From positions 2,601,342 to 2,665,341 of the forward strand of contig NC_051090.1 in the NCBI RefSeq assembly GCF_901709675.1: a stretch of 64,000 bases of DNA, read 5' to 3'. The notes below the pieces were generated by a model. The model did no database searches. It had not been told where the DNA came from and saw only the letters and a list, made by a program, of their open reading frames with translations. The position numbers were made by a program, and so were the translations under genes. Below, piece by piece: positions 59,885-64,000 of the stretch (positions are counted from its first letter, which is position 1; every line of letters begins with the position of its first letter). This DNA is from Syngnathus acus. Taxonomy: Eukaryota; Chordata; Actinopteri; Syngnathiformes; Syngnathidae.

Positions 59885-60451
59885 AATTTCGAGGAGATTT
59901 TTTCTGACCTGTCTGCAGGCAATCGGAGTTGTTTTTGAGGGAAATGAGAGGTGGAGAAGGAGGTGGGGAAAGTTATGTAACACGTCCCCATGTGAATTAG
60001 AGTAGAGGTTGCTGTTGGCTACTGATAGTAATCACATAGAGGGAGTGGATGCACATGCAGAAAATGGAAAGTTATATAACTAAATAGATTGGCTTAGTGT
60101 GTGACCTTTGGCACTCCTAAAAATCATTAAAGCGGTGCAATTAATATCAGTCATAAATGTAATAAAGAAGAATTGCAAGTAATAATTTGCCAGGGATTGT
60201 ATGGGTGGTTCTCGGAATGTAGGGTCCAAAAATAAACTTGTTCAAAACCAGGTAGAAAATAATATATGCTTGAAATGAAAGTTTCCCGCAACGTGGTAGT
60301 TCATATTTTTTTCCCACGATATTAAGCTACATGTTGAAATGGGAACATTGCGTGTGAACGTCATCTTGCGGTGAGTGAACTGGGGCAGCAGTTGACTGGA
60401 AGAGTTCTATGACTAACCCCGCCACGTCACTAAACCGGGTCACTGGCCTCA

Positions 60452-60452
<1 letters not shown>

Positions 60453-60487
<35 letters not shown>
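60453..60487 (+). repeat. (CT)n microsatellite upstream of il12rb2-like
   Basis: About seventeen TC units lie 150-190 bases before the start codon, probably in the promoter or 5' UTR. A GA/CT tract can act as a GAGA-type promoter element, but this is only position-based. Confidence 0.9.
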
Positions 60488-60489
<2 letters not shown>

Positions 60490-60640
60490 CCCCCCACGTT
60501 CAACGCAAGCAAACGCACCGAGTGCCATCTTAACACGTCGCCGTCATGCCATTTGTGTTTTATCAGATGGACGCTTCGGAGAATGTCAAAACCAATCGCT
60601 TGACGCCAGGAAGCTGTGACACTTTTCGTGCTGAGCGGCC

Positions 60641-63600
60641 ATGACCCTCTGGAGATGCTTCATCGCGTTTCTCCTCAGCAGTGAGTCTTGTTTTTTTGCT
60701 TTTCTCACACTCATACGCTCCAAAAAAGCATCTACATCTGCTTTTTCGCTCTTCCCCGCAGCAAGTGGGCCACTTTTTGGCGGTTGCCAGGTGTTTGACA
60801 ACAGCCTGGGCAACCTCAGCGTAGAACCGCCTTCGCCCTTTCTGCTAGGCTCGGACCTCCTGGTGTCCTGCCACAACAAGTGTGAATGGAGGTAAGAAAC
60901 TGGAGTCAAAATATTAGGCACAGACCCGCTCTAGTACAAGAACTGCAAGTCGCCTTGCAGGTCCAAAGTGTCTTTGGTGATGAAGCCCTGGCCCGAGAGT
61001 GAATGGAAGAGGAACGACTGCAGTTCGGTCGTGACGTTCAAGCTGCCCGACGTCCGACGGCCTCGCTTCCACCTGCTCTGCAGGCTGCACAAAGACGGCT
61101 TGGTCAACATTGTCGGAGGGCTGACCTTGCAGGGAGGATGTATGTAGCATAGCTTCACTAAAATGTTAAACGAGCTTAATGGCTAACAAGCGTTTCCCAC
61201 CACCGAAGGGCCCCCAGATAAGCCGGAGAACATCACCTGCGAGACCACCTCGACCTCCCCATGGGTGGAGTGCCAGTGGCGGGCGGGGCGCAACACTCAC
61301 GTGCCCACTTCCTACAACGTGTCACTCAGCAGGTCAGCTGTCAGTCCTTCAACCACGGCTCGGATTGACTTGCCAAAGCTAACATTTGTGTGCATGTCCT
61401 CAGTGGAAACAGCACCTGGAATTGGCCTTCGGAGGCGGACAAGGTGGTGCTACCAAAAACCGAGATGAATGTGAACCAGCGGTACCGATTTGTGGTCAGC
61501 GCCGACAACCGCTTCGGTCGCTCGCGCTCGGATCCGTTCACGCTGGAGCCCACACGCATACGTGAGCAAGCAAGAAATGCACTTTTTTTTTTTTATAATT
61601 GCATCAAAAAAAATCAAATAGAAATGATCACCAGCGTGATCATTAATCAAGGGCTCTCCCCTGTCTTGCAGTGGTACCCCAAAGCCCTCGCATCACACAC
61701 ATCCACTTTGGGAACTCCTCCGCACTGGAGGCCGTGTTGCACTGGAAGACAGCCGAAAACTCGTCACAGCTCACAGCTACCGTCAGGCTCCGCCCCGCCA
61801 GCTCTTCCCCCTGGGTAAAAAAAACAAAATACACAAAAGCTAGGTTACCTCCTTATTCAGTGCAGGACTGACCCCCACCTTGAGTCCCTTAGGACGCAAG
61901 AGAGGTGACCCGGCTCAGCCAGGATGAGGTACGAGTGGATGATCTGCAGCCCCTGGTGGACTACCATTTCCAGATCAGGACGTGTAGCACGGCAACCAGA
62001 AAATGCAGCAAATGGAGTCAAGAGGTAGTGAGCAGAAGTCCTGGAAAAGGTCAGGTCCATTTTCCTCTGAATATTAACATGCATTTATTCATTTATTCAT
62101 TTATTTATAATTTTATGATTTTATTTTTATTTTAATTTCATATATATATTTTTTTTCCCACTAACGTACAGAGCCTATCTGCTTGAAACAAACAGGCCCC
62201 GATGTCAAAGTGGACTCTTGGGGTTATAAAAAAAACTTATCAGTGATAACTACTGCATTTCCTGTACATTTATCTTCAGGTCCTTCTCAGCCTCTGCGTG
62301 CGTGGCGGATATTGAGTAATCACAAAAGCAGCTCGATGCAGAATGTCACCGTTTTGTGGAAGGTGACCTGATTTTAATCCGATTTTTCAAGGAGTCATGC
62401 AGTAAATAACGCTTGTATATTATTTAATGCTAATCTCTGATAACAATCTCTAGGCTCCTCCTTCAAAGACGTTCAATGGACAGGTGGAGTACTACAAGGT
62501 GGACGAGGGCCGGGGTTCACGGCAAGTAGTCTGTGCCACGTCCCTGTGCCGGTTTTCCCTTCAAGTCCCGTCCGATATTGAGGCGCTTGCCGTTAGCGTG
62601 GTCACTACTTATGGGGCGTCGCCGCCGGCCAGCGTACCCCTCACATTCTCAGGTACAAACACTTCAGACGATGTAATGCAGGTTTTAGGCTAACGTTGCA
62701 TGTTGCTGTTCAGGTGACCCTGAGCCTGCTTTGACACTCACTGATCCAGTGGCTAACGGCAGTGCTATCCTAGTCTCCTGGGACTGGGTAAGACCAAGAG
62801 CACCAGGAAGTGACGAGCTTTACTACATTGTGGAATGGACAAGCGTGCCTGGAGGGAAAAGTGAGCTCGGCTGGATACAAGTGTCCCTGGATCAAAACAA
62901 TGCGAGCATCCAAGGTAGAAAAACAACTTTTTCAATACGACACTGACATCTAGTGGATTGCTAATGTATTACACCCGATCTGTAATTTTTTGTTTTGAGG
63001 CCTGTCTGTGGGCGTGAGGTACAACATTTCAGTCTACGCCGTGAGCAGAGGAGGAGTCAGCACGCCGTCATCCATCTTGGCCTACTCAGGACAGCTCAGT
63101 AATATTTTAAAAATACAAATCACATCATCTGGGTGTTTCAAGCCAAGAAGACTAAAAGTGATCAACTTTCTGAATGGACTGCAAATAAGTTGTGAAGTCA
63201 CACAATGTTTCAGAACCAGATGCCGGTCCCAGTGTGTCGGTGCTGGAACACAACGCCACACACCTCCTGGTCCAGTGGGAGAACCCTCCAGTGGAGCTGC
63301 AGAGGGGCTTCATCAACAACTACACCGTCTATCTACGGACCCTACGCATGCATAGCCAAGAAATTCCAGGTGAACCAAAGCATCACAGCAGAACAAATAG
63401 TGGAGAGAAAAAAAAACAGCAGTTTGAGGCATTGTAAGACTGCTTCAATATAACAGTGACCTCTAGTGGAGAGTTTTGACTACTACAAGTTTGCTGAGCT
63501 GAAGATGTCGTTGTTAGTGGCGGTGGCTGCAACACATCACAGGAAGACATGGCTGAAGTGTCCCGAGGGTGCGGTGACTCTCCAGATGTCTGCTTCCACC

Positions 63601-64000
63601 GCCGCCGGAGAGGGCCGGCGCGGGAACCTCATCTATTCTCGACCCACGGAACCTGCAGGTTTCCTCCCCATCATGTTACTTCAGAAATAATAACTAGGGT
63701 AGAAAGTTGCTGACTACTGAAGAATTTGTGGAATGCCTGGATGTTGTGAATGAAATTACTTTTTTTGTAATGTTGGAATGATTTCTTTTTTTGTTTAGCT
63801 GGACTTACCATGGTGGTGGTCCCCGTGTTGGCTGTGGTGGCTGTCACTGTACAACTGGCGTGCTGGAGCTGTTTCAGGCAAAGGTATGGAACTCTTTTGT
63901 TACTAGAAGTAACCTGTTGCTAACCAAAACAGCAGCACTCATGTGTGTTTGTGATGAACAGGATCAAAGCAAGAGTTGCATTGTTTGGTCCTGACTGGTT
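60641..64000 (+). CDS. il12rb2: class I cytokine receptor, IL12RB2-like (partial at 3' end)
   Basis: Fifteen exons are readable in frame: 60641-60680, 60762-60891, 60961-61139, 61209-61332, 61404-61561, 61672-61814, 61893-62049, 62280-62362, 62454-62652, 62714-62914, 63000-63098, 63214-63369, 63518-63658, 63799-63883 and 63962 to the window end. That is about 645 residues. A signal peptide (MTLWRCFIAFLLS) is followed by an Ig-like domain, the cytokine-binding module (PPDKPENITC; a degenerate WSxWS reading CSKWSQ) and three fibronectin III domains (STAAGE in the last). The transmembrane segment is GLTMVVVPVLAVVAVTVQLA, then a basic IKAR stretch. The similarity to IL12RB2 (for example GRxTHxxTxYxxxLS) and the 1p31-like neighbours support that name. 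Other gp130-type receptors remain possible. The signalling tail is outside the window. Confidence 0.75.

Noticed and set aside
62172-62221. An extra il12rb2 exon after CGTACAG
   Set aside because: Exons 7 and 8 join in phase without it, and the candidate donor (GGGGTTATA) is poor.

Overview
The window is nuclear DNA of a vertebrate, almost certainly a teleost fish with a compact genome. The coding exons are vertebrate-type, most introns are 70-1500 bp, and the mobile elements are fish-type: an L2/Rex1-like LINE, Tc1-like transposon ends, and LINE tails ending in AGATA or AATAG repeats. I cannot name the species. Gene calls come from reading translated exons and remembered family sequences; no search was run. 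Exon ends are GT/AG (or GC/AG) junctions that keep the reading frame.

Layout. 1-4.4 kb: repeats (a nested insertion in a LINE tail, a degenerate LINE, and a minisatellite built on the ETS site CCGGAAGTG). 4.4-7.1 kb (+): slc35a3, a Golgi UDP-GlcNAc transporter. 7.5-9.4 kb (-): fam78b. 10.1-11.4 kb (+): rex1bd, sharing a promoter region with fam78b. 12.1-14.3 kb (+): dio1, a selenoprotein deiodinase with an in-frame UGA and what looks like two SECIS elements. 16.4-26.4 kb (-): an ssbp3-type gene with 18 coding exons. 27.6-31.3 kb (+): acot11. 32.0-34.1 kb (+): fpgt. 34.6-40.5 kb (+): tnni3k. 41.4-47.0 kb (-): erich3. 50.4-53.8 kb (+): lhx8. 54.6-57.3 and 57.8-59.9 kb (-): two tandem CYP2-family P450 genes. 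60.6 kb to the window end (+): an il12rb2-like class I cytokine receptor, cut off just after the transmembrane exon.

Much of the gene content (dio1, ssbp3-acot11, fpgt-tnni3k-erich3-lhx8, a CYP2J-like cluster, il12rb2) matches genes on the human 1p31-1p32 interval as I recall it, so this is largely an old conserved block. fam78b, rex1bd and slc35a3 are additions whose human counterparts lie elsewhere.

There is no prokaryotic or viral system here. The most interesting signals are the duplicated SECIS-like structure in dio1, the UG repeat abutting the last dio1 splice acceptor, the ETS-site minisatellite, and the near-palindromic poly(A) signal between tnni3k and erich3.
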